From Actinomadura formosensis NBRC 14204 (lineage in GTDB: Bacteria > Actinomycetota > Actinomycetes > Streptosporangiales > Streptosporangiaceae), in contig NZ_BCQQ01000006.1 of the NCBI RefSeq assembly GCF_001552155.1, forward strand, positions 28,357 through 92,356: a stretch of DNA of 64,000 bases, in the 5' to 3' direction. Made by a program: the position numbers and the translations under genes. Positions 1-8,535 of this stretch are shown piece after piece. Within the stretch, counting starts at the first letter, position 1. Each line of letters opens with the position of its first letter. A model generated the notes under the pieces. That model searched no databases. It was given only the letters and a program-made list of their open reading frames with translations, and was not told the origin of the DNA.

Positions 1-333
1 AGTCGGCTGCCATGAGGTGAGCATGGCCGCCTCGCCCTCGATTGTGGGCCAGTCGAACCAGCTCGGGAAGGCGACAGCTTCGTCGTTGGTGAGGTCGTCA
101 TGAAGGCTGAGGAGGACGCCCCCAGCTCTCAACTCTGGATCCATGATCTCGACGAAGTCGCGTTTGCACCGTTTCTTCCCGCTCTCGACCTGCGAGACGA
201 AGGACGCGGTCTTGCCGGTGCGCTGGGCGACGCGCGCCTGGCTTAACCCTGCACGCTCCCGGTACCGCCGGAACTGCCGGCCGAACGCGGCCAGCGCGGG
301 GGACGTCACTGCACGTCGTCGGGGGGATGCCAT
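1..333 (-). CDS. XRE-family helix-turn-helix regulator (C-terminus outside the window)
   Basis: The minus-strand frame from ATG at 333 stays open to base 1, so the gene is cut by the window edge. Residues about 14-45 read as a helix-turn-helix: FGRQFRRYRERAGLSQARVA, then KTASFVSQVESGKKRC. This is the N-terminal pattern of the actinomycete XRE regulators that carry a DUF5753 (Scr1-type) effector region. The visible remainder (LHDDLTNDEAVAFPSWFDW) fits the start of that region. Such genes usually lie next to a small DUF397 gene and a small HATPase gene, and an HATPase is divergently encoded at 487. The HTH assignment is firm; the subfamily is inferred. Confidence 0.8.
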   Translation of the reverse strand, partial: MASPRRRAVTSPALAAFGRQFRRYRERAGLSQARVAQRTGKTASFVSQVESGKKRCKRDFVEIMDPELRAGGVLLSLHDDLTNDEAVAFPSWFDWPTIEGEAAMLTSWQPT

Positions 334-486
334 GCTCGTCGCTCCTTAACCAGACGGAACCACGTATAACCGGGGAGTGGAAGCCAGCAATGAGATGTTG
401 CGTCTTTCTGGATGTTAACAGTGACTCTGCGTTGATGGGTGTCTTACTGACAGATACGAGAACCCGCATGACCAGAGGTCGTACTG

Positions 487-885
487 ATGCCAACCATTGC
501 TTTCGCGCCGGAGAGACCGGCGCTCGTGCTGGAGCCGACTGATCGGGCGCCCGCCATGGCGCGGCGCTATCTCACCGAGCGGTTCCGGGAACTGGGGCAC
601 GCCGACGACTTCGTCGGGCGGCTCGTGGTTACCGAGTTGGTTACCAATTCCTACAAGCACGTCGGTATCGGGCACATCGTGGTCCGGGTCCTCCCGGACG
701 TGCGCGAGCCGCTCACCGTCATCGAGGTCTGGGACGAGAGCACCGCCCCTCCCCTGGTCGGGGGCGGGGACCACGACGCCACCAGCGGGCGGGGGTTGCT
801 GCTGATGTCCGAACTCGTCCACGACTGGGGCGTCCGCCCGCTCTACGAGGAGGGAAAGATCGTATGGGCTCGATGCGCCCGCTGA
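487..885 (+). CDS. RsbW-like HATPase (anti-sigma/regulatory kinase fold)
   Basis: A single-domain GHKL ATPase of 132 aa. The N-box is TELVTNSYKH (about residues 49-58, metal-binding Asn54). A G1-type VWDES follows at about 82-86 and a G2-type box SGRGLLLM at about 100-107. Length and architecture match HATPase_c_2 proteins of actinomycetes, which act as anti-sigma kinases or as partners of XRE regulators. It is divergent from the XRE gene. Its 3' end overlaps the next gene by 22 bp, which implies co-transcription. The target protein cannot be read from the sequence. Confidence 0.85.
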   Translation: MPTIAFAPERPALVLEPTDRAPAMARRYLTERFRELGHADDFVGRLVVTELVTNSYKHVGIGHIVVRVLPDVREPLTVIEVWDESTAPPLVGGGDHDATSGRGLLLMSELVHDWGVRPLYEEGKIVWARCAR

Positions 886-1241
886 GGATCCGGGCGGGCC
901 GCCACCTGCTGCGGTGGCGGACCTGGCTGGGCCGCAGGACTGCCATCCGGCACCTGAACCTGCTCGCCGACGCGGTCAAGGCCAAGGGGTACCGGTACGT
1001 CAAGCTCTACCAGGCCGACGAGTTCCCCACCCATCCGCCGGTGCTGTGGGTGTTCGCCTTCAGCCCCGACGACCACGTCCGCCTCCCGGTGGAAGTCCAG
1101 GCCACGCCCGGCAGGACCTGGGGCTACTACGAGGCCGGACGCGGGAGGCACGGCTACCTGTGTCCCTGCGACGACGTCGAGCACGCCGCCGGCCAGGTGG
1201 ACGCGCTCCTCAGGCACCGCATGTTCCCCTCCACCTGGTAG
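864..1241 (+). CDS. Conserved hypothetical protein, coupled to the HATPase
   Basis: A 125-aa protein with no domain I recognise. The ATG at 864 lies inside the end of the HATPase gene and has a good ribosome site (GGAGGGA, 847-857 area). A second ATG at 873 is possible. The N-terminus is very basic (RAGRHLLRWRTWLGRR), followed by a mixed alpha/beta region with a conserved-looking WVFAFSPDD and a CPCDDVEHA segment near the C-terminus. There is no signal peptide or membrane segment. The overlap with the HATPase suggests a functional link. Confidence 0.7.
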   Translation: MGSMRPLRIRAGRHLLRWRTWLGRRTAIRHLNLLADAVKAKGYRYVKLYQADEFPTHPPVLWVFAFSPDDHVRLPVEVQATPGRTWGYYEAGRGRHGYLCPCDDVEHAAGQVDALLRHRMFPSTW

Positions 1242-1302
1242 CCCGCCGGAGAGTCGGCACGACGACAACAGGGGAGGGTGTCGCCCGGCGCAAGGCGGGT
1301 GA

Positions 1303-2268
1303 TCAGCGGGTCTGTGCGGCTACGAGGACCTCGCCGGCCGGGGTGCGGTCGTACAGCACGGACCGTCCGGCACGCCGCCGCCGGATGAGCCGGGCGTCGA
1401 GCAGGATCTTGAGGTGGCGGCCCACCGACCCCAGTCCCTGACCGGTCAGGGCGACCAGCTGGGTCGTGCTCTTGGGCGTGTCCAGGAGAACGAGGACGCG
1501 CGCCCGCGCGGGTCCCAGCAGCGCGCCGAGCGCGTCGGACACCGGGACCGGATCCCGCTCCGCGAGCACGCCCGAGCACGGGTAGATCACCGCGTACCGG
1601 TCGGCCGTCCAGCACAGCCAGCCCACGACGGGGGTGACCGGGACGAACAGCAGGCGTTTGCCCGCGAGGTCCCGGGGCGGGTAGTCGTACTGGTTGGTCT
1701 GGAGGCGGCCCTCCCCCAGCCAGCGCATCCCCGGGCTCATCGTGCCGAGTGCGGTGACCCAGCCGCCCTGGCCGAGCAGCCCGGTCCGCGCGACGATGTC
1801 GGCCTCGATGATCCGCCTGCGACGGTCCCAGTCCGGCCGGACCGCCGTCGTCCAGATCCACTCCAGCAGGTCGGCGATGCGCTCGGCCAGGTCCGGCCGG
1901 TGCAGCCGGTCAGGGACCGGGCCGTCCAGCGCGACCTCCAGGTCCGTGTGCACCTGATCGGCCGGCCATTCGCGGACCTGCGCCAGTTCGTCGTGGAAGG
2001 CGGGATTCATCTCGCCGGTGGGCGCCGGCGTGACGAAATCGGCGAGATAGCGGGGACGCAGCGCCGACCGCACCAGCAGCGCGGTGATCGGGTCACCGGC
2101 CAGCCGTGCCCGGTAGGCGGGCAGGTGAGCGGCCAGCCACTGGCGCTCCCCGGGGTGCGCGGCCGTCCCCTTCGCCAGGACGATGAGGCACGCGGTGGTC
2201 TCCGACAGCGCCGAGACGACGAACCGGCTCTCCGCCAGGGTGTCCGTGCTGATCTGCCACCAGCCCAT
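1303..2268 (-). CDS. ArsR-type winged-helix transcriptional regulator
   Basis: A 321-aa protein. The C-terminal ~85 residues form an ArsR-like winged helix (ALLGPARARVLVLLDTPKST, recognition region LGSVGRHLKILLDARLIRRR, wing AGRSVLYDRTP). The long N-terminal region (TDTLAESRFVVSALSETTAC) resembles the DUF5937-type sensor region found in streptomycete ArsR proteins. The ATG at 2268 lies within one arm of the perfect inverted repeat at 2267-2290. The gene is divergent from an MFS exporter. The arrangement suggests an autoregulated repressor of that exporter; the ligand is unknown. Confidence 0.82.
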   Translation of the reverse strand: MGWWQISTDTLAESRFVVSALSETTACLIVLAKGTAAHPGERQWLAAHLPAYRARLAGDPITALLVRSALRPRYLADFVTPAPTGEMNPAFHDELAQVREWPADQVHTDLEVALDGPVPDRLHRPDLAERIADLLEWIWTTAVRPDWDRRRRIIEADIVARTGLLGQGGWVTALGTMSPGMRWLGEGRLQTNQYDYPPRDLAGKRLLFVPVTPVVGWLCWTADRYAVIYPCSGVLAERDPVPVSDALGALLGPARARVLVLLDTPKSTTQLVALTGQGLGSVGRHLKILLDARLIRRRRAGRSVLYDRTPAGEVLVAAQTR

Positions 2269-2290
2269 GTTTCGCCTCCCGGCGAAACAT
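2267..2290. promoter_or_regulatory. Perfect inverted repeat, probable ArsR-family operator
   Basis: ATGTTTCGCC (2267-2276), a 4-base spacer, then GGCGAAACAT (2281-2290). The 10-bp arms match exactly. The site covers the start codon of the regulator and sits 37 bp upstream of the ATG of the divergent MFS gene, so one bound dimer could block both directions. The palindrome is seen directly; its role as operator is inferred. Confidence 0.7.
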
Positions 2291-2327
2291 TAACGTGCGC
2301 GCCGCCGGGACGGTGAGACTCCCGATC

Positions 2328-3578
2328 ATGCCCAGCACCTATCGAGGGCTGTTCCGCACGCCCGAATTCACCCCGCTGTTCGCCACCGCGTCGACGCATG
2401 TGGCGGCGTCGACCGTCAGTGGCCTGGCCCTCGGCACGCTCGTCTACACCGCCACCGGCTCACCGCTGCTGGCCGCGTTCAGCATGTTCGGCCCGTCCCT
2501 GGCCCAGGTGGTCGGGGCGACGGCGCTGCTGTCGGCGGCCGACCGGCTGCCGCCGCGCGCCGCGATGACGAGCCTGTCGGTCACCTTCGGGCTGGGCACC
2601 GCCGTGCTGGCCGTCCCCGGCCTGCCGCTGTGGGCCGTCTTCGCGGTGATCATGTTTCTCGGGCTGGCCGGTTCGGTGGGCGGCGGCGTACGGTTCGGGC
2701 TGCTCAGCGAGCTCCTCTCCGGTGAGGGCTACCTGCTCGGCCGCTCGGTGCTGAACATGTCCGTCGGAGTGATGCAGATCGGCGGGTTCGCCGCGGGCGG
2801 CGCCCTGGTGGCGGTCCTGTCCCCGCGCGGAACGCTGCTGGCCGGCGCCGCCCTCTACCTCGCCACGGCGCTCGTCGCCCGGTTCGGGCTGAGCCGCCGC
2901 CCCGCACGCGCCGCCGGGCGGCCGTCCATCACCGCGACCTGGCGGACCAACGCGTGGCTCTGGTCCTCGCCGCCCCGCCGGTACATCTACCTGGCCCTGT
3001 GGGTGCCCAACGGCCTGATCGTCGGCTGCGAGGCGCTGTTCGTCCCCTACTCGCCGCAGCACGCGGGCCTGCTGTTCGCGTTCGCCGGCGCGGGGATGCT
3101 CCTCGGAGACACCGCGACCGGCCGGTTCGTCCCGCCGGCGTGGAGGCGGCGGCTGGCCGCCCCGCTGCTCCTGCTGCTCGCCGCGCCGTACCTCGTCTTC
3201 GCGGCGCACCCGCCGTTCGGCCTCGCCGTGGCCGTCATCACCCTCGCGTCGATCGGCTACTCCGCCTCCCTGCTCCTCCAGGACCACCTCATGGCCCTCA
3301 CGCCCAGGGACGTCCACGGGCAGGCACTGGGGCTGCACTCCGCCGGCATGGTCACCATGCAGGGCGTCGGCGCCACCCTCGCCGGAACGGTCGCCCAGTA
3401 CGTCTCGTCCGCCACCGCGATGGCCGTCATGGCGGCGGGCTCCATCACGGTCACCCTGCTGCTGACCCCTGGGCTGCGCGGTAAGCCCCGGACCATCCCG
3501 GAGCAGCCGTCCGGGGCCGACCGAGAGGAATACCACGCGCGAACAAGTGCCCCCGAGATGCCGCCGAGTGTTTCCTAG
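2328..3578 (+). CDS. MFS transporter, probable drug/metabolite exporter
   Basis: A 416-aa protein with about 12 hydrophobic segments. It resembles actinomycete MFS exporters that begin YRGLFRTPEFTPLF. The ATG at 2328 (MPSTYRGLF) is preferred over a GTG at 2295, because the latter would add 11 non-membrane residues close to the operator. Internal landmarks are the loop between helices 2 and 3 (SAADRLPPRAAM) and a central basic loop (LSRRPARAAGRPS). It is divergent from, and probably controlled by, the ArsR-type gene. Substrate unknown. Confidence 0.85.
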   Translation: MPSTYRGLFRTPEFTPLFATASTHVAASTVSGLALGTLVYTATGSPLLAAFSMFGPSLAQVVGATALLSAADRLPPRAAMTSLSVTFGLGTAVLAVPGLPLWAVFAVIMFLGLAGSVGGGVRFGLLSELLSGEGYLLGRSVLNMSVGVMQIGGFAAGGALVAVLSPRGTLLAGAALYLATALVARFGLSRRPARAAGRPSITATWRTNAWLWSSPPRRYIYLALWVPNGLIVGCEALFVPYSPQHAGLLFAFAGAGMLLGDTATGRFVPPAWRRRLAAPLLLLLAAPYLVFAAHPPFGLAVAVITLASIGYSASLLLQDHLMALTPRDVHGQALGLHSAGMVTMQGVGATLAGTVAQYVSSATAMAVMAAGSITVTLLLTPGLRGKPRTIPEQPSGADREEYHARTSAPEMPPSVS

Positions 3579-3684
3579 GTGATGGACTGGGTGTTCGGCC
3601 TCGCGCGGCGCCGCCTGGGGCGGACGAACGCACCGTGCGGCTCGGGAGAATGCTCACAGCGGTCTTCGGAAGGCAGGAGTCGAT

Positions 3685-4341
3685 ATGTCCACACCCGTGT
3701 GCGTCGTTCTTGGGGCCGGGCCCGGTTTGGGGCTCGCCGTCGCCCGGCGGTTCGCCGCCGAGGGGTATCACGCGGTGCTGGCCGCGCGGCTGAGCGAACA
3801 TGCCGAACCGCTGGCCGCCATGCTGCGGGACGAGGGGCACGGCGCGGAAGGGGCGGGTGTCGACCTGACCGACCCCGCGGCCGTCCACGACGTGATCGGC
3901 GGAATCGGGGAACGGCACGGCCGGATCGACCTTCTGCACTTCAACCCCAGCGTGTGGCGGGAGAAGGACCCGCTGCACCTCACCGTCCCCGAACTCCTTG
4001 AGGACGTGGCGCTCGGGGCCGGGGCGCTGCTGCCCGCCGTGCAGGCCGCGCGGCCGTTCATGCGGGCCGGTGCCCGGGTGCTCGTCACCGGGTCCGCCGC
4101 GGCGGACACGCCGTTCCACGGCGCCGCGTCGCTGGGCGTCCAGAAGGCCGCCGTGCGCAACCTCGTCACCAGCCTGGACGCCACCCTGGCGCCGGACGGG
4201 ATCCGCGCGGTCGCGGTGCAGGTCAACGGTGTGCTCGGCAAGGAGGGCCCGTTCTCGCCGGCCCCGATCGCCGACGCCATGTGGCGGGCCGTCGCCAGGC
4301 CCGACGGCGAATGGACCCCGCACGTCCCCTACGACGGCTGA
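3685..4341 (+). CDS. Short-chain dehydrogenase/reductase-like protein lacking the catalytic Tyr
   Basis: A 218-aa Rossmann protein. The ATG has an AGGAG ribosome site just upstream. The dinucleotide motif is VVLGAGPGLG (residues 7-16). In classical SDRs an active-site Ser is followed 12 residues later by Tyr, then Lys at Tyr+4. Here Ser137 and Lys154 are present but the Tyr position is Leu150 (AASLGVQK). The usual NAG motif is replaced by HFNPS. It may be a non-catalytic NAD(P)-binding protein or use other chemistry. It stands alone between the MFS gene and a P450 relic. Confidence 0.8.
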   Translation: MSTPVCVVLGAGPGLGLAVARRFAAEGYHAVLAARLSEHAEPLAAMLRDEGHGAEGAGVDLTDPAAVHDVIGGIGERHGRIDLLHFNPSVWREKDPLHLTVPELLEDVALGAGALLPAVQAARPFMRAGARVLVTGSAAADTPFHGAASLGVQKAAVRNLVTSLDATLAPDGIRAVAVQVNGVLGKEGPFSPAPIADAMWRAVARPDGEWTPHVPYDG

Positions 4342-4478
4342 CGCGGGGTGCCGGCCGCCGCCTCCGGGGTGAACCGGTCCGGGTCGAACCTCTGCGAGTC
4401 GGGCCAGTACTCGGGGTTCATGTGGACGGCCCAGAACGGGTAGAAGATCGTGCTACGCGGCGTGGCCCGCAAAGCCGG
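4329..4478 (-). pseudogene. Cytochrome P450 C-terminal fragment (relic)
   Basis: In the minus frame ending with TAG at 4331-4329, about 45 codons read as the P450 segment just before the heme-binding loop: STIFYPFWAVHMNPEYWPD, then RFDPDRFTPEAA. This corresponds to the family pattern of Ala-x-His-x-Asn-Pro, Trp-Pro-Asp and Phe-Asp-Pro-Asp-Arg-Phe. A TAG lies in frame 4 codons beyond the similarity on the 5' side, and the heme Cys loop is missing. It overlaps the 3' end of the SDR gene. This is debris of a deleted P450 gene. Confidence 0.6.
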
Positions 4479-4545
4479 CTAGCCCCACCCGGTCCCGGTC
4501 GGCGGCGGGTTGTCGCGTCCGCCGCCGTCCGGGCGCGGGCCGGGG

Positions 4546-5262
4546 TCAGCTGAGGACGGCGTTCAGGCGCTCCTCGCGCAGGCGGTCGGCCCACGAGTTG
4601 TCCAGCGGCTGCAGCTCCGAGCCGACCGCCCAGCCGAGCAGCAGGTCGGCGAGGCCCGGGTTGCGGACGAGGGCCGGGCCGTGCATGTAGGTGCCAAGGA
4701 CGCGTCCGCTGTAGGCGCCCTCGAAGCCGTCACCGGAACCGTTTCCGACGCCGTGCACGACCTTCGCGAACGGGCGGACGTTCTGGCCGAGGTGGGTGAC
4801 GCCCTGGTGGTTCTCGAAGCCGGTGATGCGCGGGACGTTCAGCTCGGCCGCGACATCGCCGACGATCTCGCCGACGGCGCGCTGCTCGCCGCGTCCCGAG
4901 CGGATGTCGAGGAGGCCGAGGCCGGGGACGGGCTGGCCCTCCTCGCCGCCGAACTCGTGGCCGAGCAGCTGGTAGCCGGCGCAGACGGCGAACACGACCG
5001 CGCCCGACTGGACGGCGCGGGCCAGCCCGCCGTCGCCCCGCAGCCGCTGCGCCGCGAGGATCTGCGGGCGGTCCTCGCCGCCGCCGAGGAGATAGATGTC
5101 ACCGTCGGCGGGGACGGGCTCGTCGGAGCGCAGGTGCACGGTCTCGGTCGGGATGCCGCGCAGCGCCGCGCGCCGCTCCAGGACGATCGTGTTGCCCTGG
5201 TCGCCGTAGGTGCTGAGGAGGTCCGGGTAGATCCAGACGATTTTGATGCGGTCAGACGACAC
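4546..5262 (-). CDS. gatD: GatD, glutaminase subunit of lipid II isoglutaminyl synthase
   Basis: A 238-aa class I glutamine amidotransferase-like protein. The nucleophile elbow VCAGYQLLG contains Cys94, and the histidine lies in TYMHGPALVRNP (about His194). In the MurT-GatD complex this subunit releases ammonia from glutamine, and MurT uses it to amidate D-Glu of the peptidoglycan stem peptide. The start overlaps the end of murT by 11 bp, the usual coupling of the pair. Cytoplasmic. Confidence 0.93.
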   Translation of the reverse strand: MSSDRIKIVWIYPDLLSTYGDQGNTIVLERRAALRGIPTETVHLRSDEPVPADGDIYLLGGGEDRPQILAAQRLRGDGGLARAVQSGAVVFAVCAGYQLLGHEFGGEEGQPVPGLGLLDIRSGRGEQRAVGEIVGDVAAELNVPRITGFENHQGVTHLGQNVRPFAKVVHGVGNGSGDGFEGAYSGRVLGTYMHGPALVRNPGLADLLLGWAVGSELQPLDNSWADRLREERLNAVLS

Positions 5263-6502
5263 GGCCGTACCTCGTTCGGATGGTCTGGAAGGCGGTGTAG
5301 TTGGCGATCACGTCCAGGTGTCCGGGCGGGACGGCCATGACCGCCTGGTCGATGTCGTCCACGACGGTGAAGGACACCTCGGCGGCCTCCAGCCGGGCGG
5401 CGAGGTCGATGCGGCGTTCGCCGGTGACCCACACGGGACGGCCCCGCAGGATGCGGTAGTCGACGTCCCACAGCCAGGACGTGTCGCGGCCGTCGGGGCC
5501 CTGCGCGTTGACCGACAGGGCGACGGGGCCGGGCGCGGGCTGCAGGACGTCGAACGCCTCCAGCCACCCGGCCGGGTTCTTCGACAGCAGCAGCCGGATG
5601 GAGCGCCCCTCGTGCTCGACCGTGGTGTACCGGCCGGCGACGGACGTGACCTGCGACAGCAGCGGAAGCGCCTGCTCGGGCGGGACGCCGAACTGCGCGA
5701 CGACCGCGAGCGCGATCAGCGCGTTCGAGCGGTTCGCGCGGCCCGGCAGGGACAGGCCGGTGAGCGAGTAGGACCGCCCGTCGGGGGCGGTGATCGTGTC
5801 GCCCCTCAGCGTCCAGTCGGGCCGGGGACGGGCGAACGTGCACTGGCGGCAGCGCCAGTCGCTGTCCTCGTCGGTGTCCTGCCGGTCGAGGGGGCCGCCG
5901 CACTCGGGGCAGCACCAGGAGTCCTCGCGCCAGTGCTGGCCCGCGGCGACCCACGTGACGCTCTTGGCGGTGGACGCGCCCCAGGTGACGAGCGGGTCGT
6001 CGCAGTTGGCGATGACGTGGCTGGTCGGGGACGCCTCCAGGGCGCGGCGCCACTTGCCGGCCAGCAGCCAGATCTCGGCGGCACGGTCCATCTGGTCGCG
6101 GCTCAGGTTCATCAGCGCGACGACGTTCGCCCCGGTCTCCTTCAGGACCATCGGGACGTACTTCTCGTCACACTCCAGCACGCCGTAGCGGGCGGACGGC
6201 GCGGACGCGAGCGCGGACACGTGCCCGGTCGGCATGTTCGCGCCGAACGCGTTCGTGGCGACCTCGCCCAGCGGCGTCATCGCCGAGGTGATCAGCCGGG
6301 TCGTCGTCGTCTTGCCGTTGGTCGCGCTGACGAGGACGAGCTTGCGGTCCTTCGCGAGCCTGGTCAGCAGTTCGGGGTCGAGCCGCAGGCCGACCCGACC
6401 GCCGATCACCGAGCCGTCCCCGCGGCCCGCCATTCGGGACATCTTGGCGGCCGTACGACCGAGCGCGACGGCCAGCTGCGAACGCAGCGGAAGATCGCTC
6501 AT
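5252..6502 (-). CDS. murT: MurT, ATP-dependent subunit of lipid II isoglutaminyl synthase
   Basis: A 416-aa Mur-ligase-like protein. The ATP loop is SATNGKTTTT (residues 59-68). A Mur central domain follows, interrupted by a four-cysteine zinc ribbon (CCPECGG at about 197-203 and CRQC at about 218-221) typical of MurT, then a C-terminal DUF1727 region. It activates the alpha-carboxylate of D-Glu in lipid II for amidation with ammonia from GatD. It is first in a two-gene operon with gatD. A purine-rich GAGAAGACGGAG precedes the ATG. Confidence 0.93.
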   Translation of the reverse strand: MSDLPLRSQLAVALGRTAAKMSRMAGRGDGSVIGGRVGLRLDPELLTRLAKDRKLVLVSATNGKTTTTRLITSAMTPLGEVATNAFGANMPTGHVSALASAPSARYGVLECDEKYVPMVLKETGANVVALMNLSRDQMDRAAEIWLLAGKWRRALEASPTSHVIANCDDPLVTWGASTAKSVTWVAAGQHWREDSWCCPECGGPLDRQDTDEDSDWRCRQCTFARPRPDWTLRGDTITAPDGRSYSLTGLSLPGRANRSNALIALAVVAQFGVPPEQALPLLSQVTSVAGRYTTVEHEGRSIRLLLSKNPAGWLEAFDVLQPAPGPVALSVNAQGPDGRDTSWLWDVDYRILRGRPVWVTGERRIDLAARLEAAEVSFTVVDDIDQAVMAVPPGHLDVIANYTAFQTIRTRYGRVV

Positions 6503-6857
6503 GGACTCCGTCTTCTCTGGATGCGCCGGGAAACCGCTCCGAGCCTAGCCGCTGAGCGCCCCGCTCGCGGCGCGCCCGCCGGGTTCGGGGGCGTCCCGCG
6601 GCGGCGCGGCGTCCAATGTGTGCATCATCACAAGGAGTCCGGTAAACCACCCGGAGGAATCTTGACCGATACCGACATGTCGTGATTCGGTGCGACCTCC
6701 GACTGCGGGGTGCCAGATTTCCAGCCACGCCTCCGAGAACGGCGGCACCCACTACTTTTGTCGGTAGCCCTGCTGGTTCGCGGGGAAACGAGCCCGTCTC
6801 TGCCGGCGGGCCTGGATCGCAAGCGTGGCATAGCGGCTATAAGGCGAGGTCTGAGCG
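6503..6857 (+). other. Divergent intergenic region between murT and a zinc-ribbon gene
   Basis: 355 bp without a convincing gene. A seven-codon reading frame with a strong ribosome-site-like GGAGGA lies at 6662-6685 (TTG start, reads MTDTDMS). It could be a leader peptide, but this is weak. A TATAAG hexamer lies at about 6840, without a good -35 box. No terminator or repeat was seen. Confidence 0.3.
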
Positions 6858-8435
6858 ATGCAGTGTCCGACGTGCGGTAATGACACGCCTGGGACGCTCG
6901 GCAAGTGTTCACACTGCGAGGCGCCGATCGACGTGTACTCGATCGGGCCCGCCGTTCCACTGGCGGCACCCCTCGCGGACCCGGCCACGTTCGGCACCGC
7001 CGAGGCGCTCGGCGAGCAGACGATGATGGTGCCGCCGCCCACACCGTCCTGGGCACCCGGCCCGCAGCCGCCCGTGCCGCCGGATCTCGCGATGCCGCCC
7101 CTGCCCGCGGCACCCCCGCCCGCCGCGTCCCAGCTCCCGGTGTCCCAGCCCGCGGCGTTCCAGCAGCCGTCACCGCAGTCGGCGGCGACCGGGCCGCAGG
7201 CGCCGCCTCCCTTCCCGCCGTCCGCGGAGCCGTCGGCGGCGACGCCCGGCACCGCGTCCCCGCTGCCGCCCGTCGATCCCGACGACACCGCGGCATGGAC
7301 GTTCAACCCCGACGAGGACGATTCCGGCTCGTTCGGGACCGTTCCGCCGCCGGCGCCCGCGTGGGGGAACGGGCGGCCGGCGCTGCCCGCGAACGAGCGG
7401 CCCGCGCTGCCGGCGCCCGCGGACCCCGCGCCCCCGTCGTTCGGCCTCGCCCCGCAGCCCGAGCCGAGGGAGTCGATCGTCCCGGATTCGTGGTTCGCAC
7501 AGCCCCGCAAGCCCGACGAACCGGACGCAGACGCGACCCAGGTGTGGGGGCAGCAGGGCGCCGCGCAGCCGCCCGCCTTCCAGGACGCGGACGCCACCCA
7601 GATCGCCCCCGGCCCGATGATGGGCCCCGGTCCCGGCCCGCAGGGCTTCGGCGGCGACCTCGACCAGACGCGGATGGATCCCGGCGCCCCCATGGGCGCT
7701 CCCCCGATGGGCGGGCCCGGCATGGCGCCGATGGGCGCTCCGATGGGCGGCGCTCCGATGGGGCCGGGTGACCCCGCGTACGGCGGCTTCCCGCCGGCGC
7801 AGCGGCCGCCGAAGAGCGGCGGGACGAGCAAGCCGCTCATCGCCGCCGTCGCCGCACTCGTCACCGTCGCGGCCGGGGCCGTGGTGTTCGTCGCGTGGCC
7901 GTCCGGTGACGGCTCGTCCGCGGGCACGACACCGACGCCGTCGGCGTCCAGCACTCAGGTCGCGCAGAAGAACACGATCCCGGCCGCGACGAAGCAGCAG
8001 GCCGCGGCAATGAACGCGCTCCTGAACGACAGCGTCGACACCCGCCGCATCCTCGCCGGCGCGCTCGGCCGGGCCGGCAAGTGCAAGACGCTGCCGCAGG
8101 CCATCCAGGGATTCCAGACGGTCGCGCAGCGCCGCCAGAACCAGTTGCGCCGCACCAGCCGGCTCCAGCTCGACAAGCTGGCGAACGGGGAGCGGCTGCG
8201 CGGCTCGCTGGCCCAGGCGCTGACCGCGTCACTCCAGGTCGACCAGGTTCTGCTGCAGTGGGCGCAGGCGAACCAGCGCAACTGCCACGGCAAGCCGCGG
8301 CCGAGCGCCGCGCAGGTGCCCGGCCGAGCCGCCATCGAACAGCGCGCGACGACGGCGAAGAAGCAGTTCGTCGTGCTGTGGAACCCGGTCGCGAGGAAGA
8401 CGGGCCAGCCGCAGCGGAGCTGGAAGCGGGTGTAA
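6858..8435 (+). CDS. Zinc-ribbon, proline-rich, single-pass membrane protein (paralogue A)
   Basis: A 525-aa protein in four parts. Residues 2-20 form a zinc ribbon (CPTCG, then CSHCEAP). A long Pro/Ala-rich cytoplasmic linker follows, with Met-Gly-Ala-Pro repeats near 275-305. One transmembrane helix lies at about 324-348 (PLIAAVAALVTVAAGAVVF). A helical C-terminal domain of about 140 aa (NALLNDSVDTRRIL, LANGERLRGSLAQAL) lies outside the membrane with two Cys. The gene at 8536 repeats this architecture. Function unknown; the layout suggests a sensor or anchored scaffold. Confidence 0.8.
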   Translation: MQCPTCGNDTPGTLGKCSHCEAPIDVYSIGPAVPLAAPLADPATFGTAEALGEQTMMVPPPTPSWAPGPQPPVPPDLAMPPLPAAPPPAASQLPVSQPAAFQQPSPQSAATGPQAPPPFPPSAEPSAATPGTASPLPPVDPDDTAAWTFNPDEDDSGSFGTVPPPAPAWGNGRPALPANERPALPAPADPAPPSFGLAPQPEPRESIVPDSWFAQPRKPDEPDADATQVWGQQGAAQPPAFQDADATQIAPGPMMGPGPGPQGFGGDLDQTRMDPGAPMGAPPMGGPGMAPMGAPMGGAPMGPGDPAYGGFPPAQRPPKSGGTSKPLIAAVAALVTVAAGAVVFVAWPSGDGSSAGTTPTPSASSTQVAQKNTIPAATKQQAAAMNALLNDSVDTRRILAGALGRAGKCKTLPQAIQGFQTVAQRRQNQLRRTSRLQLDKLANGERLRGSLAQALTASLQVDQVLLQWAQANQRNCHGKPRPSAAQVPGRAAIEQRATTAKKQFVVLWNPVARKTGQPQRSWKRV

Positions 8436-8451
8436 CGGCCGATTACGGTCG

Positions 8452-8487
8452 GGTTCCAAGCCACGTGGAACCGCCCCGGCGCCGGGG
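8452..8487. terminator. Tandem hairpins between the paralogous zinc-ribbon genes
   Basis: GGTTCCA (8452-8458) pairs with TGGAACC (8466-8472). It is followed at once by the perfect 14-base palindrome CCCCGGCGCCGGGG (8474-8487). There is no U-tract, so this could be a GC-rich actinobacterial terminator or just an mRNA-stabilising element. Confidence 0.4.
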
Positions 8488-8535
8488 TCACGAAGTATCT
8501 TGTGAGCGTTCGAAATCACGGGGTCAGGGAGCGTC

